64,000 bases of DNA from a virus: the IMG/VR virus record IMGVR_UViG_3300021137_000001, positions 1 to 64,000 of that record; one strand, 5' to 3'. Of this stretch, positions 18,006-27,086 are shown one piece after another. A program made the translations under genes and the position numbers. How positions within the stretch are numbered: position 1 is the first letter of the stretch; every line of letters starts with the position of its first letter. A model generated the notes under the pieces. The model worked only from the letters and a program-made list of their open reading frames with translations, was not told the origin of the DNA and ran no database searches.

Positions 18006-19562
18006 ATGAGCAATAACAACATCTATAACATCTTAGGCAAGTTAAAAAGCATTACTGATACTGCTGCATTAACGCCAGACACACAACCTACTACTGTTTA
18101 CGAAAGCGTAGAAGCACGTGGTAGTATTACTGAAGCAGTCAGAGCTTTAGAAGCTAAGTTTGCAACGTTTAAAGAAAGCGTAGCAGATGACATTGCTGAT
18201 AAGAAAGCAGAAAAAGAAGCTGGCGATTGGTGGGGCGATAAGAAAGCTAGCCTTAACAAAGACAAACGTGAAGTTAAGGGTAGCAAGTACGGCGGGAGCA
18301 AACAAAAAGACGACGACGAAGCTAAAGATAAAGACGACAAGAAAGATGCACAACTTTCTAAAAAATCTAATAAGACTGCTATCTTAGATAAAGATGACGA
18401 AGAAGATTTAGATGAAGGCATTGTAGATGCTATTGGCAGTAGAATTGGTCACGCAGTTAAAGGTGCTAAACGTGCATTAGCTGGCAAACCAAGTGCTAAA
18501 CAAGTTCAACAACAACATGCTTTTAAAGCAGGTCTCGGTCAGGTGAATTTAGGTGTTACAGCTCAACAAATTGCTGATGCTCCTGGTGAATATAAGAAAG
18601 CTGAAAGAACTGGCAAACTATTGCGCAATGTCTCTGCACAACAAGCTGGTTATAAAAATGATGTAGATGAAGCATTTGAGTTTGGTAGCAAAAACTTTAA
18701 AAATGCATCTAGCTTAAAGAAAGCTCCAAAAGCTAAACTAGTTAAAGAAAGTGCAGTACGTAATCACCCAATCTATACTAACCCAGAAGCGTGGGATCAC
18801 TATAAGAAAGAATTAGACGAAGAAGAATTAAACAAAGCAACACAAGAGTTAGACGAAATTGCTAAACTTGCTGGTCTGCCAAAACAAATCAACGTTGATA
18901 TGAATAAACCACTTGGCGCACCTGCTAAAGCAGACGGAGTAACCCTTCCACCAGCGCCGATTGAGCATGAGCCAATGTTGGAAATGGATGATGAATGGGA
19001 CGACGAATCAGGTTATGATTTAGATGATCCAAAACATCCAACATGGGCAGAAAGACAACGTGAAAAAGCAGAGTGGGCTAGAGATTATGCTAGAGATAGT
19101 GAGTTAGATGAAGCTGAAATGGAAGAAGGCAACGAATTCAGTGGAGCATTAGCATCTGCTAAAGCAACTGGCGCTAAAGAATTTACAGTTGGCGATAATC
19201 CAACAGTATACAAACTTAAAGAAGATATTAACGTAAGCGTTACAGCAAATGGCGAAGAAGATGCACTTAATCTATTCCGCAAACTAGCTGGTATGCCACA
19301 AATTGCAATTGCACAAAATGAAGAACCGTGTGATGGCGCAATGGAAATTGAAGTTGATGAAGAACGTGACCCAGAATACGTAAACAGTCCACGTGAACAA
19401 ATAGCACCAGTTAGTGCTGCTATTCCAAGTGGTACTGACTTAAACCGTAGCAAACGTCAATACAAAAAAGAATATCCAGGCGATAACCCAATGGCAGTTG
19501 CAGAAGCTAAAGATACTAGCTGGAGCAAATATGCTAGCATGTTAAAAGGTTTATTGAAATAA
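18006..19562 (+). CDS. large charged virion-associated protein, repetitive
   Basis: This 518-residue protein is dominated by Lys, Asp, Glu and Ala. Residues 55-130 are a dense KD/KK/DDE block (for example KAEKEAGDWWGDKKASL). Two copies of a short motif, EIAKLAGLPKQI and LFRKLAGMPQIAI, occur near residues 290 and 430; a similar element ends the 781-residue protein (IAQMRRIAGI). The composition fits a scaffold-like or internal head protein cut by the prohead protease. There are no enzyme motifs. It follows its left neighbour by two bases and overlaps the next gene by one base. Confidence 0.65.
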   Translation: MSNNNIYNILGKLKSITDTAALTPDTQPTTVYESVEARGSITEAVRALEAKFATFKESVADDIADKKAEKEAGDWWGDKKASLNKDKREVKGSKYGGSKQKDDDEAKDKDDKKDAQLSKKSNKTAILDKDDEEDLDEGIVDAIGSRIGHAVKGAKRALAGKPSAKQVQQQHAFKAGLGQVNLGVTAQQIADAPGEYKKAERTGKLLRNVSAQQAGYKNDVDEAFEFGSKNFKNASSLKKAPKAKLVKESAVRNHPIYTNPEAWDHYKKELDEEELNKATQELDEIAKLAGLPKQINVDMNKPLGAPAKADGVTLPPAPIEHEPMLEMDDEWDDESGYDLDDPKHPTWAERQREKAEWARDYARDSELDEAEMEEGNEFSGALASAKATGAKEFTVGDNPTVYKLKEDINVSVTANGEEDALNLFRKLAGMPQIAIAQNEEPCDGAMEIEVDEERDPEYVNSPREQIAPVSAAIPSGTDLNRSKRQYKKEYPGDNPMAVAEAKDTSWSKYASMLKGLLK

Positions 19563-19915
19563 TGAAAAGTCTACGCTCATACATAGAAGAAGGCATGCAA
19601 CGACTAGTTGAGCGTAGTTCTATTGATCCAGAAACACAAAATATGCTAAATGTAGCAAAAGCCAAATACCCAGATACTACTGATGACTTTGGTGCACTTG
19701 CTACATTAGTACGTAGAGCAAATACTCACAGTATTGCAGGTATTAAAACACTTGGCGCAGAAAATGATGCGGAAGAAGCAGACATTGACACATTAGAAAT
19801 TGAGAATGATGTTGAAGATAGAGAAATTGCACACGGCGAACACAGACTCGACGGAATTGATGCAGAGCTTGCGGCCTTGCGCAGACAAATTGCTACACTT
19901 ACAGGTAAACAATAA
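19562..19915 (+). CDS. probable internal head protein, coiled coil
   Basis: 117 residues starting MKSLRSYIEEG, a capsid-targeting-like N terminus. From residue 60 on it is an acidic heptad-rich coiled coil (EENDAEEADIDTLEIENDVED, then ELAALRRQIATLTGKQ). It starts on the last base of the previous stop (TAATG) and ends overlapping the next gene, so translation is coupled. Function unknown. Confidence 0.6.
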   Translation: MKSLRSYIEEGMQRLVERSSIDPETQNMLNVAKAKYPDTTDDFGALATLVRRANTHSIAGIKTLGAENDAEEADIDTLEIENDVEDREIAHGEHRLDGIDAELAALRRQIATLTGKQ

Positions 19916-20301
19916 TGAAAATTAAAGATATTATTACAGAAACCGACCACCACGCAAGTGCCAAAGACTTGCCAGGCGATCAAGTCGCCGCCCTAAAAGG
20001 TGCTGTAAGTATGCCCGGTATTAGTATGAACAAATCAAACGGTAGTGCGTATGCACAATATCGCTTTGGGCTAGCATTAGCAGGTGCACCGGATTTCCCA
20101 ACTAAAGCAGCAGGTGCAATAGCAGGTGACCCATTACTATGTACATATACAGATGAAGAACTAGCGATGATTAATAGTGCTGCTGATATGGTAGGCGCAG
20201 GTCATGTTAATCGCTTAACTAACAATCGTAGTGAAGAACTTGGCAACACTGGCAAAACTAGCCCAGTACCCACACGTAAAAAGAACAAGTACGGTGTCTA
20301 A
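19915..20301 (+). CDS. probable internal head protein
   Basis: 128 residues starting MKIKDIITETD, with a possible prohead-protease site after ITE. The middle is Ala/Gly-rich with a conserved-looking SAYAQYRFGLALAGAPDFP segment and TDEELAMINSAADMVG, then a basic tail (TRKKNKYGV). It sits in the overlapping gene run before terL. No family recognised by name. Confidence 0.6.
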   Translation: MKIKDIITETDHHASAKDLPGDQVAALKGAVSMPGISMNKSNGSAYAQYRFGLALAGAPDFPTKAAGAIAGDPLLCTYTDEELAMINSAADMVGAGHVNRLTNNRSEELGNTGKTSPVPTRKKNKYGV

Positions 20302-20479
20302 ACAATATCGCATTAGGGCACAGGACTATACAGAGTCATTAATCCCCGATGCAATACTTGATGTAAACGACCCAGCATACACAATTGCAAGTGTAACTGA
20401 TGTAAATCAACCGATGAGTTTATCTAACTTCATCGCAACACACAACAATATTAACACATTACCTCCGCAAGCTAAGTAA
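20294..20479 (+). CDS. small protein before terL
   Basis: 61 residues from GTG 20294 (MSKQYRIRAQDYTES), overlapping the previous stop by eight bases. An upstream in-frame ATG at 20231 would overlap the previous gene by 70 bases and is unlikely. It contains DAILDVNDPAYTIASV and SNFIATHNNINTLPP. It lies four bases before terL. Unknown function. Confidence 0.6.
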   Translation: MSKQYRIRAQDYTESLIPDAILDVNDPAYTIASVTDVNQPMSLSNFIATHNNINTLPPQAK

Positions 20480-20483
20480 TATT

Positions 20484-21401
20484 ATGGCACAAACTCCAGA
20501 CAGCGTCTTAGTTAAAAGACCCTACCAATCAGAAACATTTACAGAAGAACAGCTCTTAGAATTTGCTAAGTGTGCTGACCCAATCACTGGGCCGGAATAC
20601 TTTATGAGTCATTACTTCTACATACAACATCCTACTAAAGGACGTATGTTGTATCAGCCGTTTGAATATCAAAAACGCTTAATTGAAACATATCACAATT
20701 ATAGATTCAGTATCAGTTTAATGCCACGTCAAACTGGTAAATCAACAAGTGCTGCCGGATACTTACTATGGTACGCAATGTTCGTACCCGATGCAACAAT
20801 TCTTATCGCGGCACACAAATATACAGGCTCGCAAGAAATTATGTCACGTATTCGTTACGCATATGAACTATGCCCTGACTTTATACGTGCTGGCGTAACA
20901 ACATACAACAAAGGTAATATCGATTTTGAAAATGGCTCACGTATTAACTCGGCTACAACGACAGAAAACACAGGTCGCGGTATGTCTATATCATTATTAT
21001 ATTGTGATGAGTTCGCATTTGTACGCAGTACAATCGGTCGTGAATTTTGGACTTCTATCAGTCCTACACTAGCAACAGGCGGTAAATGTATTATCACATC
21101 AACTCCTAACTCAGACGAAGATCAATTTGCTACTCTGTGGAAGGGAGCCAACAAATGCGTGGACGATTTTGGAAACGCCACTGCGTTAGGAGTTAATGGG
21201 TTTAAATCATTCCGTAGTTATTGGAGAGAACATCCAGATAGAGATGACACGTGGGCAACGGAACAACGTGCGCAATTAGGTGATGAACGCTTCCGTAGAG
21301 AGATGGATTGCTGTAACGGTGATACAATACTACAATTAGAAATTAATGATGAGCAAAAAATAGTCACAATTGGTGAATTGTTTAATATAATCGATAAATA
21401 A
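20484..21401 (+). CDS. gp17: terminase large subunit gp17, ATPase half, fused to a 30-residue N-intein
   Basis: Residues 1-275 are the packaging motor ATPase: Walker A MPRQTGKST (80-88), Walker B LLYCDEFAF (171-179), and the coupling motif TSTPN (205-209). From residue 276 (base 21309) the sequence CCNGDTILQLE begins an intein block A and runs only 30 residues to a stop. The nuclease half is in the separate gene at 22424-23506. This short N-intein matches the architecture of atypically split TerL inteins such as AceL-TerL. Trans-splicing after REMD and before CEFII would restore a 521-residue TerL. Confidence 0.9.
   Translation: MAQTPDSVLVKRPYQSETFTEEQLLEFAKCADPITGPEYFMSHYFYIQHPTKGRMLYQPFEYQKRLIETYHNYRFSISLMPRQTGKSTSAAGYLLWYAMFVPDATILIAAHKYTGSQEIMSRIRYAYELCPDFIRAGVTTYNKGNIDFENGSRINSATTTENTGRGMSISLLYCDEFAFVRSTIGREFWTSISPTLATGGKCIITSTPNSDEDQFATLWKGANKCVDDFGNATALGVNGFKSFRSYWREHPDRDDTWATEQRAQLGDERFRREMDCCNGDTILQLEINDEQKIVTIGELFNIIDK
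21393..21400 (+). promoter_or_regulatory. late promoter element before the terL endonuclease
   Basis: GATAAATA overlaps the last codons of the N-intein half of terL, 31 bases before the ATG of the endonuclease. The endonuclease in uvsW has an equivalent element. Confidence 0.5.
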
Positions 21402-21431
21402 TTGGAGAAGACCAATTTAATTGAGAAATGT

Positions 21432-22433
21432 ATGAGTGATGCAAATTATGTAATATCGAAAATAGATAACAAAAACTATTGTGTATCTAACGGTCAGTTT
21501 ACAAAACATCTCAGAACAAATCAACTCACATATCAAGCATATTATGAAAAATATATAACAGGTACTATTAAATTATGTAGTTGTAGTAAACCATTGACCT
21601 TTTATCAAAAAAATCACACCTATGCTAGCAGTTGCGGAAACCCTGTATGTGTGGGTAAAACTATAGCTAAATCAAAACAATTATGGACAGACGAGCAGAA
21701 GCTATCGGATTCAGCAAACAAGAAAAAAGCTGCCAATGCTAAGACAGACAAACAGAAAGAGCTGCAAGTGGCTCGAGCCAGAGCAACTTTTATGCGCAAG
21801 TATGGAGTTGAATGGAGTTCTAAGTTTGCCGACCAAAAAGAAAAATCTAGAAAGACAAAGAAAGAAAAATATGGTAGCGAAACATATAATAATAGCAAGC
21901 AAACAAGCAATGCCTGGCAAGCAAAGACACTTGATGAAATTTCCAATATAGTATCTAAACGTCGTGCAACTTGTATGGATCGATTTGGGGTCGAAAATGC
22001 TTTAATGAAACCGGAAGCTAGAATAAATTCTGCTAAATCAAATAGTATAGGTCGAGCATTTGTTATGCCATCGGGTAAGGTTGTTGGGGTTCGTGGGTAC
22101 GAAGATACTGTGCTGGCCAACTTATTAAAAGAATACAGCGAATCAGAATTATTATTTGATGATAGGAAAACTATATATAGTTTACCGGTGTTTGCATATA
22201 TAAACGTAAACTTACACCTTGCAACATATTATCCGGATATCTATATTTCAAAAGAGAATAAAATCATCGAAGTAAAAAGCATGTGGTGGTGGAACGGAAA
22301 TGGTAATGAAAAATATAATTCTAGACTAATTAATAATTTACGGAAGAAAGATTCAGTAATAGAGCAAGGATACGAATACGAAGTTTGGTTGTTTAAAAAT
22401 AAAACAGAATATGAGATACTAGCATGGAAATAA
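21432..22433 (+). CDS. free-standing homing endonuclease inside the terL split-intein locus
   Basis: About 333 residues from ATG 21432 (a TTG lies in frame at 21402). It begins with a possible zinc site (CSCSKPL...SSCGNPVC), followed by tandem RxTxxxKYGxE units (RATFMRKYGVEW, KTKKEKYGSETY, RRATCMDRFGVEN) that look like DNA-recognition repeats. The C-terminal catalytic part has RGYEDTVLANLL and YYPDIYI then KIIEVKS, resembling the Vsr-like EDxHD / PD-(D/E)XK class found beside split inteins in metagenomic phage genes. Its stop overlaps the start region of the C-intein gene. Confidence 0.82.
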   Translation: MSDANYVISKIDNKNYCVSNGQFTKHLRTNQLTYQAYYEKYITGTIKLCSCSKPLTFYQKNHTYASSCGNPVCVGKTIAKSKQLWTDEQKLSDSANKKKAANAKTDKQKELQVARARATFMRKYGVEWSSKFADQKEKSRKTKKEKYGSETYNNSKQTSNAWQAKTLDEISNIVSKRRATCMDRFGVENALMKPEARINSAKSNSIGRAFVMPSGKVVGVRGYEDTVLANLLKEYSESELLFDDRKTIYSLPVFAYINVNLHLATYYPDIYISKENKIIEVKSMWWWNGNGNEKYNSRLINNLRKKDSVIEQGYEYEVWLFKNKTEYEILAWK

Positions 22434-23506
22434 TGTATAAAGAAAACAAACACGGTTATAAAGTGTTAACTCCTGATGGATATAAATCCTTTGTAGGCAT
22501 TCGGTGTCTTGGCAAAAAAGAAATCCACCGGATTGAATTGGGTACTGACTATTGGATTGAGTGTACATCTAATCATAAGGTATTTGTTAGTGATACTATC
22601 AGAGTTACTGTTGATGAACTTGTAGTAGGAGATATAGTATTAACTAATAGTGGCAATCAACAAGTATCTGCTAAATTAAATTTAGGAAGAGAAGAATTAG
22701 TATACGATTTAATCGAAGTAGACGGTGGGCATCGTTATTATACAAATGGAATATTGTCGTCAAATTGTGAATTTATCATCTGGGATGAAACACTTATTAA
22801 CCCAGGGCATTTAGTTGAAATGCAAGGTATTGACCCAATCGAACAGCAAGGACAAATACGTTGGTATAAAAAGCCAAATCCAGCATTTACATATCTCGTT
22901 GCACTTGACCCAAGTCTAGGCACAGGCGGCGACCCAGCGGCAATACAAATATTTGAACTCCCAAGTTTTATACAAGTAGGCGAGTGGCAACATAATCGCA
23001 CACCAGTACAACGTCAAATTGTTATACTAAGTGAGATTACTAAGTACCTTGCTGAAACTGTGCCAGTTAATAGCATATACTATAGCATGGAAAACAACTC
23101 TATCGGCGAAGCGGCATTAGTAACAGTAGCATCGATGGGCGAAGAAAACATTAAGGGAACATTCTTAAACGAACCACGCAAATCAAGTGGCGGAAGTTAT
23201 AGAAAGGGATTTAATACAACACAACGTTCTAAGCTATCTGCTTGCGCAAAGTTAAAAAACTTAATTGAATCTAAACGCTTAACAGTAAACAGTAAGAACT
23301 TAATCTCAGAACTAAAAACATTTGTTGCAAACGGCTCTAGCTTTGCTGCTAAACCCGGCGAAACAGATGACTTAGTAATGAGTGTAGTACTAATGGTACG
23401 CATGGCTATGCTATTGCAATCATACGATGCAAGTTTAGATAGTGCGATGCGTGATACGTTAGATGATTTCATCGAGCCTCTTCCCTGGATAATGACTACA
23501 TATTAG
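22424..23506 (+). CDS. gp17: C-intein fused to terminase large subunit nuclease half
   Basis: The first 114 residues are the C-intein: YKVLTPDGYKSFVGIRCLG, the TSNHKVF block B at about 49-55, DELVVGDIV, and VYDLIEVDGGHRYYTNG then SSN with the terminal Asn at 22763-22765. The next residue is Cys (base 22766), the +1 splice nucleophile. The C-extein of 246 residues is the RNase H-fold nuclease: LDPSLGTGGD, SMENNSIGEA and GETDDLVMS carry the three acidic metal ligands. An alternative start at ATG 22433 overlaps the endonuclease stop as TAATG and would shorten the intein to 111 residues. Confidence 0.9.
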   Translation: MEIMYKENKHGYKVLTPDGYKSFVGIRCLGKKEIHRIELGTDYWIECTSNHKVFVSDTIRVTVDELVVGDIVLTNSGNQQVSAKLNLGREELVYDLIEVDGGHRYYTNGILSSNCEFIIWDETLINPGHLVEMQGIDPIEQQGQIRWYKKPNPAFTYLVALDPSLGTGGDPAAIQIFELPSFIQVGEWQHNRTPVQRQIVILSEITKYLAETVPVNSIYYSMENNSIGEAALVTVASMGEENIKGTFLNEPRKSSGGSYRKGFNTTQRSKLSACAKLKNLIESKRLTVNSKNLISELKTFVANGSSFAAKPGETDDLVMSVVLMVRMAMLLQSYDASLDSAMRDTLDDFIEPLPWIMTTY

Positions 23507-23530
23507 ATTAGATGCCTTTCAACAGACTAG

Positions 23531-23538
23531 CATAAATA
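23531..23538 (+). promoter_or_regulatory. late promoter element
   Basis: CATAAATA, 19 bases before the ATG at 23558. Five bases after it an ATG opens an 8-codon ORF (MRIKKCAK, 23544-23570) that overlaps the main start and could act as a leader peptide. Confidence 0.5.
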
Positions 23539-23557
23539 ATACTATGAGAATAAAAAA

Positions 23558-25903
23558 ATGCGCGAAATAAACAAAATAGCTGAAGCATTGTTTGAAAAAA
23601 TCCGTGATAGATTTGATGATGTTACTTTAGGTGATGAAAACGCTAAAGCAACACAAGATCCAGCATCCGCACGTTTCTTCAACTTTGATTATACAGTAGA
23701 TGGCGCAAGCCACGGTAACATAACAATTAGCGTTATTGATGAAAATTCACTTAAAGTATACTTTAGTAAAAACATCAGTAGTGATTTAGACGATGAAGAA
23801 AAAGCAAAATGGTATGCGTTTTTACGTGAACTAAGAGAGTTTGCTCGTCGCAACTTATTAAGTTTCGACCCACGTGATATTACACGTAGTACACTAAAAC
23901 ACCGCGATTTGCAACAAGTAAGCAAATCAGACAATACATACAGTAAAGATGAAGTTGCACTTGGCGAAAGCAGAATGCACGGCACAAGTCGTAGTAGTTA
24001 CGAGCAAGATGGTGACGTAAAGATTATTGTACGTCATAGCGATCGAGTAGACCCAGAGCAACGTGGCGCACGTAGTCGTAAAATTAAAGCTCTGTTTATT
24101 GAAACAGCAGATGGCGCACGTATTAAACTACCCCACAACAACTTAAAATACGCACGTGCAATGGCACAACACATATCACAAGGTGGTGACGCTGGTGATG
24201 ATTTTGGGTGCCATATTACTAAAATAGCAGAAGAATGTGGTAAACTACGTCCGTTTAAATCAGCAATGATACGTAGAACATTTGAAGATGCTGAAACACA
24301 ATCAATGGCAGAAGCCGCATTTGAATATCACGGCTTGCTAAACAATACACTTAAAAAAATGGGTGGACGTAAAGGTTATGCTGCTTGTAAAGAAAGTTTT
24401 ATAGCAGATGATGTTTTAATGGATGAATTTGATGTTGATGCATTGCGTGAACGCTTTGTTAAACGATCATTTAATGATAGAATGGAAGACGCACTACCAC
24501 TTGTACAAAAGGCATATAATATGAAAAAATCTAATAACTTCGCGCAACAATTTGAAAGCTGGGCAGACAACGTAAGTGAAGGCACATGGGCTAAACCGGA
24601 AGGTGAAGAACAAGTTGCTGAACTTATCGACTTGTTGATGGAACCGCTAACAGTTGGTATTGATGCAACTAACGCAACTAGCGCACTATATAACTTAGTC
24701 GGTGATGACCAATTGTTTGATCGCTTAGGTGATTTAGCAGAAGAAAACCCAGAAGCTGATGCACGTGATGTGGTTATGGATTGGGTACAAGAAAACATGC
24801 CAGAAATTTATCAACAAGTTATGGCTGCAATTGGCGATGAAGATACAGCCGGTCAACAAGCAGAGCCAGAAATGGATGAAGGCGACACATATGGCGGCAC
24901 ACCGGCTGGTGGACAAGATTATACAAACGTTGAAGAAAACTACGACGATGAAGAAAATGATAGCTGCGATGCAGTACAAGCGGCAATTATTCGTCGTATC
25001 ATAAATTCACATAGTGATTTACTATCACAATACGGACCAGAAGCAATTACAAATGCATCTAGAGATGTTGCTGAATGGGTGGGTAACGTTGAAGAAATTG
25101 GTAGCAGTGATGTTAGCGGTTGGGTTAAAGAAGTTATTAACAACTTAGGCGGCACTGACGAAATTGAACTTGAACGTGACCGTGATGAACCAGAGCAAGA
25201 ATACGGTAGCGATATGCAGTTTGATCAAGACATCGACAGCCCAGACCAGTTTAATCGCGGTGGCGAAATGGATGAAGGCATAGTTGATACTGTTCGCGGT
25301 AAGAACTATAAACGTTTAGCAGATCGCAGTTTTAACAAGGCAATGAACGCACATGATGAGACTTTGAAATATGATTTTGATGACCCGTTCGGCCGCCCTC
25401 CACACGAAAAAGAATTTAGTAAACAAATGGCTAACATGCGTCAACGTGATAACAAAGCAAAATCACTTGGTATCGATGAAGCCACAGGTGCGTTAGATGC
25501 TATTATTGCTAATAACAAAGCGGCAGTTGATAATTTTATCCATCACAATGAATTAGATTATGATTTAGAAAGTGACTTACATGAATATTATTATGACAGA
25601 TTAAGTCATTCTGCACAACGTGATGCAGACGACGAAGGTGAAATTGCACAAATGTTTGCAGATGATTTGGCTGACATGGGTATGATGTCTAACGTTGACG
25701 AAGCAATTGGCGACGATTACGTAAACAAAGATGAAAAATTAAAACGTATGGGTGCGAAAGAATTAAGTCCGTTAGACAAAGCTAGAATTATGCCAAGCCA
25801 AATGAAAGCAATGTCTAAAGGCGACGACGAAGGCGACTTAACAGCATACAACAAACAATTTAATGAAGAAATCGCACAGATGCGCAGAATCGCTGGTATT
25901 TAA
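23558..25903 (+). CDS. large acidic protein, probable internal head protein
   Basis: 781 residues beginning MREINKIAEALF; KIAE followed by A closely matches the FIAE/A cleavage context of T4 capsid-targeting sequences. Residues 130-280 form a globular-looking region (VKIIVRHSDRVDPEQRGARSRK...ALFIETADGARIKLPHNNLKY). Residues 430-560 are very acidic, and the C-terminal half has several DEG/DEA repeats (MDEGIVD, IDEATG, VDEAIG). It ends IAQMRRIAGI, like motifs in the 518-residue protein. A late promoter precedes it and a terminator follows, so it is a single-gene late unit. Function unknown; injection into the host is possible. Confidence 0.65.
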   Translation: MREINKIAEALFEKIRDRFDDVTLGDENAKATQDPASARFFNFDYTVDGASHGNITISVIDENSLKVYFSKNISSDLDDEEKAKWYAFLRELREFARRNLLSFDPRDITRSTLKHRDLQQVSKSDNTYSKDEVALGESRMHGTSRSSYEQDGDVKIIVRHSDRVDPEQRGARSRKIKALFIETADGARIKLPHNNLKYARAMAQHISQGGDAGDDFGCHITKIAEECGKLRPFKSAMIRRTFEDAETQSMAEAAFEYHGLLNNTLKKMGGRKGYAACKESFIADDVLMDEFDVDALRERFVKRSFNDRMEDALPLVQKAYNMKKSNNFAQQFESWADNVSEGTWAKPEGEEQVAELIDLLMEPLTVGIDATNATSALYNLVGDDQLFDRLGDLAEENPEADARDVVMDWVQENMPEIYQQVMAAIGDEDTAGQQAEPEMDEGDTYGGTPAGGQDYTNVEENYDDEENDSCDAVQAAIIRRIINSHSDLLSQYGPEAITNASRDVAEWVGNVEEIGSSDVSGWVKEVINNLGGTDEIELERDRDEPEQEYGSDMQFDQDIDSPDQFNRGGEMDEGIVDTVRGKNYKRLADRSFNKAMNAHDETLKYDFDDPFGRPPHEKEFSKQMANMRQRDNKAKSLGIDEATGALDAIIANNKAAVDNFIHHNELDYDLESDLHEYYYDRLSHSAQRDADDEGEIAQMFADDLADMGMMSNVDEAIGDDYVNKDEKLKRMGAKELSPLDKARIMPSQMKAMSKGDDEGDLTAYNKQFNEEIAQMRRIAGI

Positions 25904-25923
25904 TACAAGAAATTAGTTTTACC

Positions 25924-25950
25924 AAAAGGGCACTTTTTAGTGCCTTTTTT
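25924..25950 (+). terminator. rho-independent terminator
   Basis: AAAAGGGCACT / AGTGCC hairpin with a TTTT loop and a T run, between the 781-residue protein and gp32. Confidence 0.88.
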
Positions 25951-25951
25951 C

Positions 25952-25980
25952 TTGACCTTACTATCAATATAACGTATTAT
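25952..25980 (+). promoter_or_regulatory. early promoter of gp32
   Basis: TTGACC (25952-25957), 17 bases, TATTAT (25975-25980), beginning immediately after the terminator. Confidence 0.6.
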
Positions 25981-25992
25981 TAATGTGTAGGT

Positions 25993-26000
25993 GATAAATA
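25993..26000 (+). promoter_or_regulatory. late promoter element of gp32
   Basis: GATAAATA downstream of the early promoter, giving gp32 tandem early and late control across a leader of roughly 60 bases. Confidence 0.5.
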
Positions 26001-26063
26001 GTATTGTAAGTAGCGGGAAGTTACCTACATTAAAGACCAACTTAAAACACAAGGAGTTATACC

Positions 26064-27077
26064 ATGGCAACATCATTAGCAGAAATCAGAGCAAAGTTAC
26101 AAGCGCAAGACACACGTAGTACAGGTAAATCATCAGGCGGCGGCGACAACGCAATCTACGCACATTGGAACATTGACGAAGGTGCAACGGCACGTATTCG
26201 TTTCTTACCAGATGCAGATCCAAAAAACACATTCTTCTGGGTTGAACGTAATATGATCAACTTAGAATTCGCTGGCGTTAAAGGTCAGACAGACAGCAAA
26301 AAAGTAGTAGTTCAAGTACCATGCGTTGAGATGTGGGGCGAAGCGTGTCCAATCTTAGCAGAAGTGCGCACATGGTTTAAAGATTCTTCATTAGAAGAAA
26401 TGGGCCGTAAGTATTGGAAAAAGAAATCATATTTGTTCCAGGGCTTTGTTCGTGAAAATCCAATGAAAGATGACAAGACCCCAGACAATCCAATTCGTCG
26501 TTTCATCATCAGTCCACAAATCTTTAACTTAGTTAAGTCAGCGTTACTTGACCCAGAGTTAGAAAACTTGCCAACTGATTATGCAGGCGGTTTAGATTTT
26601 ACTGCAACTAAAACATCTAAAGGTGGTTACGCAGACTATAGTACTAGTAAATGGTCACGTAAAGAATCTGCATTAACTGTAGACGAAGCTGAAGCAATTG
26701 AGAAACACGGTTTATATAATCTTGCAGACTTCTTGCCTAAACGTCCAACTGATGTTGATCTTAAAATCATGAAAGAAATGTTCGAAGCATCAGTTGATGG
26801 ACAACCATACGATGAAGAAAAATGGGGTGCGTATTACAAACCACGCGGTTCATTCACTTCTAATGCTCCGGCCACTAACACAGCACCGGCTGCGCAAGCA
26901 CCTGTAGCTACACCTGCTGCAACAGCAGTTGTTAGTGAGCATGTTGCTACAACAGACGTTCCATTTGAAGCAGATGATGCTCCAGAACCAACAGCGGCAG
27001 TAACAACTCCTGCTAGTGGCGGACAACGTGCTGAAGACATTTTAGCAATGATTCGTAATCGTCAAAAGACTGCGTAG
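26064..27077 (+). CDS. gp32: single-stranded DNA-binding protein gp32
   Basis: This 337-residue protein matches T4-like gp32: a basic N terminus (AEIRAKLQAQDTR) used for cooperativity, then GATARIRFLPDAD, FFWVERNMINLEF, VQVPCVEMWGEACPIL (probable zinc ligands) and KKSYLFQGFVRENPM of the OB-fold core. After a Pro/Ala/Thr-rich linker (residues 276-318) the C terminus is AEDILAMIRNRQKTA rather than the strongly acidic tail of T4. It coats ssDNA in replication and recombination. Ribosome site AAGGAGTTATACC is strong. It heads the uvsX-uvsY group. Confidence 0.9.
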   Translation: MATSLAEIRAKLQAQDTRSTGKSSGGGDNAIYAHWNIDEGATARIRFLPDADPKNTFFWVERNMINLEFAGVKGQTDSKKVVVQVPCVEMWGEACPILAEVRTWFKDSSLEEMGRKYWKKKSYLFQGFVRENPMKDDKTPDNPIRRFIISPQIFNLVKSALLDPELENLPTDYAGGLDFTATKTSKGGYADYSTSKWSRKESALTVDEAEAIEKHGLYNLADFLPKRPTDVDLKIMKEMFEASVDGQPYDEEKWGAYYKPRGSFTSNAPATNTAPAAQAPVATPAATAVVSEHVATTDVPFEADDAPEPTAAVTTPASGGQRAEDILAMIRNRQKTA

Positions 27078-27086
27078 GGAGTATAA

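Noticed and set aside
18098-18421. Frame-shifted and minus-strand ORFs over the Lys/Asp-rich protein
   Set aside because: They arise from GAA/AAA/GAT repeats. Ser/Leu-rich or basic products with no ribosome sites.
21309-22765. Reading the terL interruption as a group I intron
   Set aside because: The flanks encode intein blocks A, B, F and G with C1 and C-terminal Asn plus Cys+1, and the downstream part is translated from its own start. That fits a split intein, not an RNA intron.
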